The translations under genes and the position numbers were made by a program. Shown here piece by piece: positions 22,460-34,960 of a DNA stretch of 64,000 nucleotides (the first letter of the stretch is position 1; every line of letters begins with the position of its first letter). The notes beneath the pieces were generated by a model. The model saw only the letters and a list, made by a program, of their open reading frames with translations. It searched no databases and was not told the origin of the DNA. Origin of the DNA: Lunularia cruciata (Eukaryota > Streptophyta > Marchantiopsida > Lunulariales > Lunulariaceae); NCBI GenBank assembly GCA_948567375.1, contig OX419758.1, positions 35,717,001 to 35,781,000 on the forward strand. The letters are read 5' to 3'.

Positions 22460-23721
22460 GATCAAAGTGAATAGGTAAGGTAGACTCAATACCATACACC
22501 AATTTAAATGGAGAATATCCGGTAGAAGTCTTCATGGTTGTCCTATACTCCCACAAAACTGCATGAATACTCTTGTCCTAATGATGTTTAGCCCCCTCCA
22601 TTTCTGCATCTTTGGCCAACATGATGCACAAGGTCTGATTGGTTCTCTCTGCCAAGCCATTGGAATTTGGCTTATAGGATGTAGTTACTCTATGTATGAT
22701 AGAGAAATGTTGTAGCATGGCTGTAGTAATGCTTCCTATAAACTCTCCTCCTCTATCAAAAACCAACTCCAAAGGGCATCCAAACCTAGTGATAATGCGT
22801 TCATAAAGAAATCTACCCACTTCATCTTCATTCTTGTCCCTCAATGGTCTAGCCTCAACCCACTTGGTAAGGTAATCAGTAACTACCACAATGTAACAAT
22901 TGTTCCTTGGGGTTCTATTGAGAGGACCTACAAAATCAATTCCTCACTTCTCAAAAGGTCCTAGCAATGGATCTAAGTGGTGGAGTGGATGTAGACTTTC
23001 TAGCAAAAGCTTGACAAACATGACAAGTTTTGCAATAATCAAGACAATCCTTGAAAATCCCTCTCCAATGGTAACCTGCATCTAGAATCTTGAAAGCAGT
23101 CACCTTTCCTGCAAAGTGTCCTCCATGTACTAAACCTTCATGAAACACCTTTATGAGTAGTATAGACCCTTCCTTACCCACTACTCTTTGAAGTAGACCA
23201 TCTGCTCCTTGGTGAAAAAGAATATCCTCCACCATTGTGTAAGGTCTAGATCTTGTTGCAAGGGCCTTCCTCTCCCTAGCATGCATCCCTTCTGGATAGT
23301 TACCTCTTCTCACAAAATCCACAATCTCCTTGTACTCCATTGGAACCTCTTGAGTGACTGAGATTGTCATGAGCTCCTCATCCGGGAAGGAATCATCCAT
23401 TGGCTCATCTCCATCATGATCATAGGCTCTAGATAACAAATCAGCATTTGCATGTTTCTTTCTTGGCCTATCCTCAATGGTGTAGTCATACTTAGATAAG
23501 AGTATCATCCACCTTGCTAGTCTCCCTTCAACATTAGGCTTGTTGAAAGATGTACTTCAAAGCCTTGTGATCCGTGACAATGGTGGCTTTCCCTCCAATC
23601 AAGTAGTGTCTAAACTTCTTGAGACCAAAGATCACTGCCAACCCTTCTCTCTCCGTGACAGAGTAGTTCTTCTCTGTTGAAACCATCTCCCTACTAGCAT
23701 AAGCTATTGGATGATCATGCT
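22460..23721 (-). pseudogene. C0 RNase H and integrase (family C)
   Basis: The minus-strand continuation of an older family C pol. RNase H starts at 23721 (HPIAYASREMVS, VTEREGLAVIF, VTDHKALKYI) and is followed by NADLLSRAYD. The integrase has its zinc region (CKTCHVCQAF) and the core DYLTKWVEAR, FDRGGEF and GLAERTNQT. A few indels shift the frame, for example near 23534 and 22951. The left end is the C1 insertion site and the rest of the integrase is at 14291-14641. The right end joins the A1 element at 23721/23722. RT and the second half of the protease of C0 are missing there. Confidence 0.85.
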
Positions 23722-26083
23722 CAAGAAAGCAGCTAAGTTCAGCCCTCAAGAAAGTAAGGACGATGACGAAGAAGGACTTGCCCGCAATTTATCGTATTGA
23801 ACAGGAAGATTTGGGATCTCTTGAGGTGGATGCAAAGATAGCAGGCTGTATGATTACATCCATACCCATTGATTCGGGGTCGGGTGTAAATGTCATGACA
23901 GAAGACACTGCACACTGACTGGGGTACACAACCTTTGAACCAACATCTCGGATACTTAAGTTTGCGGATCAAACCAGGCAACGGCCCTTGGCCATGCTGT
24001 CAAAAATTACCACGATTATCGGAGGGGTGCCTTTTAAATTAAATTACATTGTGTTACGACCTATAACCAAAATTGGCTACACTCTCTTGATCGAGAGACC
24101 CTGGTTGTACAGTGCCCAGGTTATGGTGGATTGGCACTAGCAAAAATTACGATTTAAAGACATTTTGTCTAAAGAACAAAAGCTAGTGATGGTAAGTAGA
24201 ATGAAGGTTCCTCATCTGGGAGAAGCTACTTTGTCCGAAGACGAGGAGGAATCCAAAGATTCATCGTCTTGGTCTTGCGAGGACTTTGACGCCGATGTCC
24301 AAGTAAATTATTTGGAATGCTACGAGGTAGAGGTTGATGATGAAGACCCATACGACATCACCTCGGGTGAACAAGACTTGGAGGAAGGGGGTTTGACGGC
24401 AGTTCATCTCGGATTGAGTCGAGTAAGTCACGTAGAAGATGTCATTAACCCCGATGACTGTCAAGATGTAGTCTTGACTGAAGAAAAGATTTTAAAAATT
24501 TCAAAGACAGTCACCGCCGAGGAGTTGGCAAGATACACTGCCCTGTTTATAGAGTTCCAAGATGTATTTGCCTGGTCTATTGACCAAATGCCAGGAATTC
24601 CACGAGAATTTGCCGAGAACCAGATTGATCTGGTCAAAGGTGCAGTTCCGGTTTGGCAAAGACAATACCGCCTGAACCCAAAGTACTCCCTCCTGGTAAA
24701 AGATGAAATTGATAAGTACTTAGGGGCCGGAATAATTGTCTCTGTTCTGAGTAGTGAGTGGGTGTCACCCATTGTCATCGTTCCAAAGAAGAAGACATGG
24801 AAAATTCAAGTATGCCAAGATTTTTGCAAATTAAACGTAGTCACCAGAAAGGATCATCATCCTTTACCATTTACAGACACAATTCTAGACCAAGTAGCTG
24901 GTCATCCATGCTATAGTTTTCTTGATGGATTTTCAGGGTACAATCAAGTATCCATTCGAGAAGAAGACAAGGACAAAACCACATTTACCACTGACTGGGG
25001 CACTTTTGCTTACAATCAAATGCCCTTTGGGTTTTGTAATGCTCCTGCTACTTTCCAACGGATGATGAACTCAATATTCAAAGATTTTTTGCATAAATTT
25101 GTGGAAGTCTTCATTGATGATTTTTGCATGTTTGGGCAAAGAGAGGTACATATAGATTATCTTCGCCAAACTTTTGAAAGGTGTCATTTTGCCGGTTTGT
25201 CATTACACCCGGAGAAATGCTTCTTTGCAATGAAGGAGGGAATTCTTTTGGGGCATTGGGTGTCAAGCCAAGGAATTGAAGTGGATGTCAAGAAGGTTAA
25301 AGTCATCGCAGCTTTGGAATCCCCAAAGAACCTCCGGGAGCTGAGAGCCTTCTTAGGACATGTTGGATACTACATACGCTTCATGTCAAACTATGCAGTG
25401 CTTGTTGCACCATTTACAAAGCTTCTAAAGAAATCCAAAGATTATCTATGGGAAGCAACTCAAGAAGAAGCTTTCCAAGTATTGAAGAAGAAACTAGTTG
25501 AAGCACCAGTCATGAGGGCCCCAAATTGGGACGTCCCTTTTCATGTGTATGTGGTCACTTTGTCCATGGCCATCGGAGTTGTCTTAAGTCAAAAGGACAA
25601 GAAGAAAAAGGACTACCCGGTGTATTATGCCAGCCGACAACTTTCAGTTTCTGAAAAGAACTATTCAACAACTGAAAGAGAAGCCCTTGGGATGGTGTAT
25701 GCCTGCAAGAAATTTCATCACTATCTGTTAGGATACAAATTCATCTTCTATGTGGACCATTATGCATTGCAATACTTGGTCAAGAAGGCGATTTGTCCGG
25801 GCGAATTGCATGATGGATCTTGTTGTTACAAGAATTCACATACACTGTACAAGTAAGGAAAGGAGCTTCGCATTCAAATGCGGACTTCTTATCCAGGTTA
25901 GAAAATCAAGACCAAGATTTGGAAATTGATGATCGGTTTCCCGATGAAGAGCTATATCATTTAATGGCGGTGCGAAGTACGCGGTATGTGGCAGAATATC
26001 ATTATTTGCATACATGCCATTGTCCTGAGGGGCTGGATCCGGAACAAAGGGCAGTCTTCCTTTGGAAAATAGGACCGTACTAA
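23722..26083 (+). pseudogene. A1 pol: protease, RT and RNase H
   Basis: The protease region (23722-24130) keeps the active-site string IPIDSGSGVNVM but has stops. A 563-codon open frame (24165-25856) carries an acidic linker, then RT: LNVVTRKDHHPLPF, YSFLDGFSGYNQ, MPFGFCNAPATFQRMM and the catalytic VFIDDF near 25105-25125. RNase H follows (PFHVYVVTLS, SEKNYSTTEREALGMVYAC, YVDHYALQYL). The Asp of the first RNase H strand is Val here (other copies have VYVD). A frameshift at about 25800 moves the end of RNase H (NADFLSRLE) to another frame, up to 26083. The RT resembles the non-chromodomain gypsy lineages of plants. Confidence 0.88.
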
Positions 26084-26090
26084 TTGAAAC

Positions 26091-27287
26091 ACAACATTTT
26101 GTTTAAAATGGGCAAAGATGAAGTACTTCGGAGATGCCTGGAAGCATACAAAGTAGGAGGAGTCATCAAATCCTTGCACTCGGAAGCATCAGGGGGACAC
26201 TATGCCCTGAAAAATACGGTGAAGAAAATTCTTTTGGCAAGGTATTGGTAGCCTACGATGTATAAAGATACGCATGCCCATATTTGGAGTTGTGATGCTT
26301 GTCAAAGAACAGGGAAACTGACGGCAACTTCCCAGTGGCCTTTGAAACCAATTTTGCCTCTGGCTCCATTTGAGAAATGGGGTATTGATTTTGTGGGACC
26401 TATTCAACCAATAACTTGTGTCACAAGGAAGAGGTACATCTTAGTATGTATTGATTACACCACCAAGATGGTGGAAGCAGAGGCAACACAAAGAGATGAT
26501 GCAAAGACAATAGCAGAATTTTTCCTCCGAAACATCATTTCCCGTTATGGGTGTCCTCTGGAATTGGTCAGTGATTGGGGAACTCATTTTTTGAACTCAA
26601 TGGTGGAGGCGTTAACCAAATACTTCCAAATTAAGCATTGGAAGACCACGCCTTACAACCCAAAAGTGAATGGACTCACGGAGAAAGCCAATGGATTGCT
26701 GTGTAAAATTTTAAATAAGGTGACAGTCAATTATGCCTATGACTAGGATACAAAGTTACCTGTAGTTTTATGGGCATATCGAACAACAAAAAAAATTACT
26801 ACCAAGCAAACTCCTTATTTTTTGACATACGGATAGCATCCCATATTACCAGTTGAGTTTGAAGTACCGACATATAGAATACTTTGTGAAGAACGTTTGT
26901 CGGAGGAAGAAAGTCAAGATCTTCGGATCCATCAATTGATGTGGTTGGAAGAGAAAAGGGATGATGCAATGCAAACTACAAAGGAAATTCAAGAACAACA
27001 GAAAGTTTGGCACGATAAAAGAATCAAACCTGTGACTGTTCAAGAAGGAGATCTGGTATTATTATATGATAATCGCCTCCTACTTTTTCCAGGAAAATTA
27101 CATCTGAGGTGGATGGGACCGTATTGTGTGATGCACATTTATGATAATGGTTCTATTCAACTCGCCGACTTGGATAGCAATCCTTTTGCAATTCACGTCA
27201 ATGGTTGGAGGGTTAGAAAATATTGGACCCCAAACTCAACTTTGTATAAAAACCCGGTTGTCGGTGTTTGCAAGGACGCTCACATTT
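26091..27287 (+). pseudogene. A1 integrase
   Basis: A zinc-binding region (HYALKN, CDACQRTGK), then the core: KWGIDFVGP, SDWGTHFLN (DWG where other copies have DRG) and GLTEKANG with the glutamate. A TAG at 26743 and other changes break the frame. The C-terminal piece (26897-27289) has YDNRLLLFPGKLHLRWMGPY, a GPY motif, and ends CKDAHI just before the polypurine tract. There is no chromodomain or PHD finger. Confidence 0.85.
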
Positions 27288-27298
27288 GAGGGAGGGGG
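27288..27298 (+). other. Polypurine tract of A1
   Basis: GAGGGAGGGGG, two bases before the 3' LTR start at 27301. It overlaps the end of the integrase frame. Confidence 0.9.
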
Positions 27299-27673
27299 TA
27301 TGTGGTACCCACATTTTTTGTTTTTTTAGGATAGGTAGTGTTTAAGAGACAAAGTAAGCACAGAAAAGTCAAATTGCGGACAAAGAATGGACGGAAGTAA
27401 CTTTGGAGGAAAGCCAAAGAAGCTGACATCGGATCCAATGATGGAGGTACTCGAAAGAGGAGTATGCCAGGAACAGTCTGAAGATCACCGTCTTTGGGTT
27501 GGAAAACACAAGAAAGACAAAGACCGTTTAACAACCTCTATACGTGGCAAGAAAGTACATTTCAAGACACGGCGGGGGCAGGAGAATCATGTCTTGACAA
27601 TGACCGGGAGTGCACATAGAAGAGAGAAAAGCACCGACGAAATTGACTGAAGAATGATTGCGATTTGGGTCAA

Positions 27674-27680
27674 TATAAAA
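27674..27680 (+). promoter_or_regulatory. Probable TATA box in A1 3' LTR
   Basis: TATAAAA, 37 bases before the start-equivalent codon of the LTR frame. It matches the box at the same relative position in the other A LTRs. Confidence 0.45.
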
Positions 27681-27710
27681 TTGCGACTGCGCAGGACGAA
27701 TTTGAACACT

Positions 27711-30153
27711 TTGAGTAAATTTCCAATTCCTTTGAGTTGTTGTCTTGTAGTAATGCGTGTTTGGAAGCCCATCGAGTGTGAAATTTCCCGGAACCCCGAG
27801 GAGTTAGAGTGTCTCGTCCAGGAGAGGGTCTGATCTTCCAACAGCGTAGAACAAGAGAACAAATCATGGCAAAGAAGGTGGCCAACGCGCTGGCAGTGAG
27901 AGGTTTTGCAATCCAAAGAGTAGATGTAGTAGCTAGGATCGAAGTCTTGCTAAGACTTCGGATTACCTTTTTAGCATGGAACTAGAATTTCAGTTTCCCA
28001 GGAGTGATGGCAGAGATCGCTGCCAGTAATTGTGAGGAGGGTCCCGAGGTGGAGGAGAAGAGAGGCAATCCGGCTCGATGGACTGAGTTGGATTGGAAAT
28101 TAGTATTGGGGAGAGAAGCAGGAGAGCCGACAGGGGTCACCTTCTATCGGAAGTGTGATGCTGCAGAGGAGACGACGGAGATTTGTAACTCGTTTTTTGC
28201 TCCAAGAACTACGAATGGTTACAAGGTGGAATCCTATCAGGACCCGATCCAAAGAAGTATTGTGGGGGTGATGATGGCCATGTTCAAGCCGGAGCGAACG
28301 ACCTACGTAACCATGCAGCAGGCAGTCTTCTTCCATCAGATGTTTGTAGGAGTACCACTGAATTGGTGAAGTGCTTCTATCACCAAACAAGGCAGATGGT
28401 GGTGAATTGGAGAACAGGCTCGACACCGCATTATTTCGCACCGTTTGTGGCTCATTTCTACTTTGGGCTGAACTTGCTGTCCGAAGACAAGCGTCATTGT
28501 ATGGTCTCACACATGCACCCTGATTTGAGACAAGAAGCAGACAAAGAGGAGCATCAGTATATGCTGCATCTGCGAGCAAATGATGAATACTTTGCAAGGA
28601 CGGGACAGTGGAAGATCAAAGATGTTACCAGTCCGAAGACGAGAAGCAAAGTAAACCCAAAGAAGCCAAGTCGTTGCCCATACAAAGAAAGACTCAGAGG
28701 CTGATGTTGAAGACCACTAAAGTTATAAGAGAGGCATCATCGGGATCGGAGTCGGATGAAGAAACTGAGTTGCACGAAGACTCAGAAGAAGAAGAGCTCA
28801 CATTGAAGTGAGGAGTCTGGAAGCAAAAGTGAGGGAGAGCCATAAGTCCAACAATTGGTGGTAGTAAGTGAGGCTGGTGAGGCAATGACGGAGAACAAGC
28901 CAAGACTCAAAGCAAAGGAGGAGTATCCCACGGGGCCCAATTCAAGAGGCAAAGATGAAGATAGTGCTGACGCAATGAAGATACAAAGATCACGACTTTG
29001 GATGACATAGCCGATGACGGAGGAGAAGGCTCCGGATGAAGGTGGCAAGGAAGAAGCATACCACTTTGTTGGAATATCATATTTAACAAGGATAGTCACC
29101 CCATTGTTGGAGCTGCTACAGGAGAATCATAGTGTAATTCCCCAAGATCAACGGAAAGGGATGAACAAATTGCAGATGGTGAAGTATCTGTTGAATGAAG
29201 TGCAGGAGCTGCAGGAGCATCAAGTCCAAAGAAATAAAGAAATTGAAGATCTTTGGAGGGAGGAAGACTTGAGGAAGAAAATGTTGCGTCTGATACAAGG
29301 AAGTTGCGCAGAGAAGTAGAAAGAATTGTAGAAGCAAGCCGGAGAGTTGAAGGAGCAGGCAATGTGGCTGAGCAAGATGAAGGAGGAAGTGAGTGATGTG
29401 CAGGAGTTGGACAGCTTGAAGAAGAGTGCCACAGCAAAAGATCAAGCATGGCAGAGAGAGTTGGCGGCCCGACAAGAAGAAGAAGAAGAGCGATTGCGAG
29501 AACTTGTCAAGAGTGCAGAACAGCAAAAGATGCAGTATGCAGAGGAGAAGAAGATGCTCGCTGTAGATTACGAAGACGAGTTGAAGATGTATAGAGTAGA
29601 GTTGAAGGTAGAACGTTCTCGAGGATATGCATCGGAATCAGTAGGAGACATTGTAGGGAAATTACGAGCACTCTTAAGCATAGAGGCAGAAGGAAGATTG
29701 GAAGAAGCTCGTCTACATGAGTTGAAGTTACTTGTGCAGGAGACTCGTAAACAAAAAGCCAAAGACGTGGACATGAACACCTTGTTGATCCAATTGAGGG
29801 AACGCGTAGATAGGAAAATGTTAGAAGTAGAGAACAATGTTAGTCTTAGACTGGATTTAGTCAATTCAGAGTTAGAGAAAATTCGGAATAGTGTGACAGT
29901 GGAGAAGAAACCCAATGTTGCAGACGTAGGAGTACAAGTGTCATCAGACTTGAGGATTGACACATTAGAGAAGAGTGGGTCGGAAAATAAGAGTGTAGAT
30001 AGATTACCGGTGAACTCAATTGTAGATTGTAGTGAAGAAGTTGTAGAATTAATGAAGAAATTAGTAGAATCTGTTGTACCCAAAGAATGAGAAATAGTAG
30101 GAAGATCATCGGGTTTGGAAGCCTATGATGAGGTAGAAATTGGATCGGGCTAA
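27711..30153 (+). pseudogene. LTR-borne coiled-coil protein gene in A1 3' LTR (subtype a)
   Basis: About 814 codons from the start-equivalent TTG at 27711 to the TAA at 30151-30153, broken by a few frameshifts and stops. Order: basic N-terminus; LAWN.NFSFPGVM; WTELDWKLVLGREAG; YRKCDAAEE; QQAVFFHQMFVGVPLNW (28300-28369); FYHQTRQMVVNW; PPHYF-like block; Lys/Ser linker (28620-28810); a long coiled coil with an open 247-codon stretch (29347-30090); and a terminal acidic tail. Many neighbouring positions share length and order with the copy at 4284-6772, so selection or recent spread kept the frame. Function unknown. Confidence 0.72.
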
Positions 30154-30952
30154 GTGTCAATTTTGAGATAGGAAAAGGCAGATATGAAACGATAGATTGT
30201 CACTTGGGATCTGTAGGTAGGAAAAGATGTTAAGAAGAGGTGTCTAGGTAGGCAAATCTGCCATTTGCTTCAGTATTTAAGTGGAGCAATCGCAGTACAA
30301 TGTTATTCAGTATTCATATTTCTGAAGATAGATCAAGCAAAGTGTTGTTCTCAGTACTTGTCGCTTAAGCTTAATTCCGAGTGTCAATTTTGTGTTTGTA
30401 TTTGTGAGTGTGTGGAGAATTCCAAAGAGCAAGTCAGTGTGTCTGTGGATGTGGGAATCTACAGCCTTGATCTTCATTCTGTGTGTTTGATCCTGAGTGA
30501 AGTGCATCGGAGCAATGCCTTGACAGATCTGAGAGGAATTGTAGTGTTGGTAGTATTCTGCATTTGTGATTGCAGCACAAAGTTGATGTGAAGTAATTTT
30601 GATCAAGGAAGTTGTGCCTTCAGTGGAGGGGTGGAACACAATTTTGAGGCAAAATCGGTCTTCGTAGTGAAGTGCCGTCTTCAGGAGAATCTGAATCATC
30701 ACAATCAAGAGTTGTTTGGACGGAATTTACTATGATGTGATTATATGTGTGTATTTGTGACATGTTGTCAAGACTATGAGCTTGTTACTCTCTTTTGGGT
30801 GTAGTTTCTACCCGAGAGATTAAAGAAGAACTCAAGAAGAACTGCAATTGTGACGTTTGTCTTCGTATTTGACCAATTCTGGATAGTATCTCTACGGGAA
30901 CAAACTTTACTTACCCAATTACCGCAAAAGTGATATTTTCCGGGTTGTCACA

Positions 30953-31721
30953 ACCTCCCAAGAAGTAAGTCATAGCTTGAATCCTTCAAGACTTGGAAAG
31001 TCATGAGATTTTGAACTCCCATAACTGAAACTACCACTTTATCCATCACCCCTACTGGTCGAACTTGTTGCTTGTTTGCCATGCTCACCACAAATGTTGA
31101 AGGTCTTGAGGGTATCATACCCAACTTCTTCATCAACCTTTCTGAGATGGCATTTAATGCTGATCCTCCATCAACCAATGCATCCTTAATGTTGTGACCA
31201 TTCACTCTCACATCAATCTTGGAGGCATATTCACAAGCCTCTCATGGTGCTGGCTTGGCATCCACCACCCCCATTGATACTAGAACTTTTGCCTTCTTCT
31301 TCCTCTTGCTCCTTGTAAAACTCAAACCACCTCTAAGCTCTTTTCTCAAGGTAGGGTTCAAAGCAATTAATTGGCCCACTGTGATGTTAGCTACCACATG
31401 TTGACTACCAACATCCTCCAACACATTGTAGTTCCATTGTTGCTTTGAGATCAAGAAGTCCTCCATCTTCAACTTCTTCCTTGGAGTCTTTGTTGTTGAT
31501 GGTGTTGAGGTGCGAGTGCTCCTAGTAGACATAGGAGTATCCTTGCTTGGAGTGAATCCTTGAGAAGAAAGAACATCCTCTGCAAAACGAGCTCTCTTCT
31601 TCTCTTGTGCCAAAAGCTCCAAATTAAGACTCTTGGAGTTTGAGCACTCTCCCTTCTCATACTTGCTCTCCACCACATCTATGGATGCTATCCCGTTGCC
31701 TTTGTTTGGATTAGGAGCCAC
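30953..31721 (-). pseudogene. C0 pol N-terminal part with protease
   Basis: Starts at an ATG at 31721 (MAPNPNKGNGIASIDVVE), overlapping the end of gag in another frame. It runs through a Ser/Thr-rich linker, a basic KKLKMEDF segment and the protease active site ALVDGGSALNAIS (about 31180) to the junction with the A1 LTR at 30953. One TAG near 31242 replaces a Trp codon. The remainder of this pol gene reappears at 23721 without its RT. Confidence 0.82.
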
Positions 31722-32694
31722 TTGGGTTTCACTACCACCCTCTTTCCCTCTATTGGCTCCCTTATAACCCCTTCCTCCATGGTAAGTGGAATTTGGGCAA
31801 TTCCTTTAGATATGGCCTCTTCCTCCACAACCAAAACAATTTCTATCATTGAAATTGTTGGCTGGTTGAACTCCTCTATATGGATAGTTTCCATAACTCC
31901 TAGGCCCTCTCCCTACATTCTGATCCACCTCTCTCTTCTCCCATAGTTGCACCACATTGATCTTGAGATCCGCAAGTTGTTCTGTGATGGTTTGAAGTGG
32001 ATCCTTTGGTTGAGTTGCAAGAATTGGAGCAACTTCTACTTGTGGTGCAACCCTTGTCACCAAAGTATCAGAAGTTTCACCATACTTGTAGCCTTGAGGA
32101 GGATGCACAACCTCCTTCACCACCAAATCACTCTCATCCCCTTCCAAACTCTCCTCCATACGAATTGCGATCTTGATAGCTTCAACTTTGGAAGAAGGTT
32201 TCTCATATCTCACCTTGCTTCTAATTTGTGGTCTCAACCCTCCCACAAAATTCTTGGTGAGCATGGCCCCTATGCCAATCATTGTAGTCTCCACATCATC
32301 CCCACCCTTCCTCAACACTATGCAAAATCTGGACTCTAACTTTTCCACTCTTCACTCTTCCACTCTCCACATAGACTCTCACTTTCTCTCCATCTCCTTG
32401 CTTGAGAAATGTAACCTCACTCATCAATCTCTCATAACTCTCATCAGGAAGAAAGCTCTCAATAAGTGCTGAAGTCAAAGTCTCCCAAGACTCTTCCCCC
32501 CCATCTCTCCTCTCTCTCTTTTGGTTTTTTGACTCATACCATGTAAGTGTTGCATCCTCAAAGAAATCTGGTAATAATGAGGCCCACTCATTCTTCCTCC
32601 TCTCATTGTTTCCTATGCAAGCTCTCTTGAAGGCTCTCACAAAGGCCTCCACATCTTCTCCATCCTTGCCAAAGAAAACCGGAAGTTTCCCCAT
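31688..32694 (-). pseudogene. C0 gag
   Basis: Starts at the ATG at 32694 (MGKLPVFFGKDGEDVEAF). Gypsy-type gag core: SLLPDFFEDATLTWYES, FLPDESYERLM, then a complete zinc knuckle CFGCGGRGHI.RNC near 31830-31800, with a TAA or TAG just after HI. A small duplication near 32340-32370 shifts the frame in the RVYVE region. It is otherwise highly similar to the C1 gag. Confidence 0.83.
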
Positions 32695-32930
32695 CTTAAC
32701 CTCTCACTATCTTTCTCTTCTCTCAATTTTTCTTTTTCTCTTTTCTTTTCTCTCACTCTATAACTAATAGAGTATATACATGCCTAACACCATTTGAGAG
32801 TAATCCACCCTAGGGAACACAAAAGGTTCAGGTTGCTCCAAGATTTCTATAGCAACATCAAATCCTAGAGTGCATATTAATCGAACCCTCATGGATAGTT
32901 TATCCATAAGTTGAAAGATTATCTCCATCA

Positions 32931-33404
32931 CTAATCTTGAGAACTAGTTGATGTAAGTGGTAGTATTTCTATAGCTGTACTAAGACCCTCTCCAAGATCG
33001 TTCACCAAACTCTCCAAAAGTGCTTTTACTCCACTACACTCATGTCCTTTTGGAAGTCCTTCCACTCCACAAACCTCACACAACTCCTTGGTCTTAGATC
33101 TTCTCCCTCCCAATCTTGGTGAAGAAGGTCCAACATGCAAACCCAAGTCAAGTAAGCCTCTCCTTTCCCTCAATCTCTTGCTCTCAAAGGTCAATGGACA
33201 TGAACTTGCCTTATGTCTCTTCTCTCCACATAGAAAACACTTAGACTCACTCTTTCCTCCAAGTGGTGTAGGTTTTTGGATCCTCTCAACACTCTCTTCA
33301 AATTCTATTGTAAACTCTCTTTTCCTCAAATCCACCCCTACAATCACCTCAAACCCTTGGGGAACCTTGCATAATCTCAATTTCCACTCTTGATGACCCT
33401 CCAT
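32931..33404 (-). CDS. C0 leader ORF: zinc-knuckle protein upstream of gag
   Basis: An intact 157-codon frame with the same order as the C1 copy: KLRLCKVPQGFEVIVGVDL, then CFLCGEKRHKASSC (the residue before the zinc-knuckle His is R where C1 has G), a basic block and CEVCGVEGLPKGHEC. Only a few residues differ from C1 even though the element around it is decayed. Probably nucleic acid binding. Role in the element unknown. Confidence 0.68.
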   Translation of the reverse strand: MEGHQEWKLRLCKVPQGFEVIVGVDLRKREFTIEFEESVERIQKPTPLGGKSESKCFLCGEKRHKASSCPLTFESKRLRERRGLLDLGLHVGPSSPRLGGRRSKTKELCEVCGVEGLPKGHECSGVKALLESLVNDLGEGLSTAIEILPLTSTSSQD

Positions 33405-34246
33405 GTTACCAAGATGAATCTAAACATTCAAACATGCTTTTTGTTGATCTCAAACTCCTCATGCATGAGATCTCCACTCTGCAGAATTGACCCTTCCTCA
33501 CAATGTCACTCAAATATCCCAACCAGTATGTCACAGTCCTCTGAAATTTTGCACACTTGATCAAAACTCTAGGGCGTCCCTCCCTGCAGAATTTCAGATC
33601 TTTTCATTGAGCCATTTGGCCTAGACATCTTTCTATTCAGCACATATATATGAGATTTGGTCTCAAAACCACCTCCCTCACTTCAAAAACTCATAACTCC
33701 TTGCGCAAGATTGATCTCTCTCTAATTTTTGTAGCAGCAGGTAGGATACAATGCACTGAATTGTCTAAGAAATTTGTAGTAAAGTTCACTGAAAATTGAA
33801 GAAATGGCTGACTCTGTACAATTTTCCAGAGAGCATGCAGTTGCGGGAGCACTTTACCCTATCAACTTTCAAAAATTCTAGCCCAGTGCCCATAATAGTT
33901 CTCACAATAATTTTAAGTGTGCAAACTGAAACATAACCCAAGCTATCATGTGTAGAAATTTCAAGTCCAAATCTCAAACTTGAGATTTTGCCCAAAATCA
34001 CCTTAATCCCCAAAATCTGCAACCCATCTCACACAATCTCTCCAATTCCTCTCATGTATACAAGATGTACAAAATCACTTCAAAGACATCATAATGAACT
34101 ACAGGGTATACAAATGGATCTTGGTTCTCTAACATAAGTTCAGCCCTCTCATCTCCTCTCCTAATGTCCTCTCCAAGTGAGCTCTCATAGCCTCCTTCTG
34201 CCTAATGTAGAATTGAATGCGGAACATTATCTTGCTTTCTAGAGAG
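33405..34246 (-). other. C0 5' leader
   Basis: About 0.84 kb, homologous to the C1 leader. I see no gene. The short protein-like frame after the primer site is shifted here relative to C1. Confidence 0.5.
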
Positions 34247-34264
34247 GTCCCAACAACGGAACCA
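34247..34264 (-). other. Primer-binding site of C0
   Basis: TGGTTCCGTTGTTGGGAC on the minus strand, four bases after the 5' LTR. Same type as C1, with two more changes. Confidence 0.6.
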
Positions 34265-34268
34265 AAAA

Positions 34269-34960
34269 TGTGAGCCGACCTGTCTCTCACTTAGGATGAA
34301 CCTCTGATGGCTATTATGGTAGTGCACCATGGACTAAGAAGGCAAGGAACCCCAACTCCATCATACTCCTCCAAGGCTAACACTACAAGACTCAAGACAT
34401 TGCTCACTAGAGAACTCAATGAGAGAGAGATAGTTGCAAATGAAAGGATGATGAGTACCTCCTCACCCCTTGTTTATATACTTGTGAAATAGTTACGTAC
34501 CAAAGTTACTAATTACCATAGTAACTCAAGTTACTAGACTAAAAGTCAAGTCAAGTCAAAAAGTAGAAAGGAATATCCATTCACATGGGCATATTCCCCT
34601 AAGCATGTGGTCTTATCTTGACCCAACCACTAAGTCAAGGATTCTTTCACATGGGCTATCCTTGGACTAAAGAAGAATCCAAAACAAAAAGGCTTGCGGG
34701 CTCAAGAGTTCTCAACTCTTTCCTCAAAGCCAAACACCTAGGAATAATACCAAGTCAACACACTAAAATCCAAAATAGTGGTGCTCATCTTTTCTACTTC
34801 CTCTAAAGTAAGGTCCCTTCTATCTTAGCTATGACTAACGTTAGCTAACCATGACTAATATAGAACCATCCTTTATCTCTATATAAATAATATCTCTTAA
34901 GTACTTGTAATACCAAGCTAAATTTCATGATACCACACACATGTACAAATGGGTGTTATA
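34269..34960 (-). repeat. 5' LTR of C0 (692 bp)
   Basis: Family C LTR, ending GTGTTATA in plus orientation (the terminal CA is changed to TA). It is bounded on the right by an internal point of a family A LTR (34961), so C0 inserted into that LTR. Confidence 0.88.

Larger units (their letters stand above)
23722..30952 (+). mobile_element. A1: family A element, 5' truncated, with complete 3' LTR
   Basis: It begins abruptly in the protease-proximal part of pol, directly after C0 RNase H sequence, and continues through PR, RT, RH and INT to a polypurine tract and a 3652-bp 3' LTR. Its right end is the exact LTR end (TTGTCACA at 30952), abutting C0 protease sequence. It therefore inserted into C0. 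A later deletion removed its 5' LTR and gag together with the RT region of C0. Confidence 0.85.
27301..30952 (+). repeat. 3' LTR of A1, complete (3652 bp, subtype a)
   Basis: TGTGGTACCC...GGTTGTCACA. Upstream region 27301-27710, LTR reading frame 27711-30153, and non-coding tail 30154-30952. The tail contains a conserved 0.8-kb stretch, shared by all family A LTRs, with no gene I can recognise. Confidence 0.92.
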
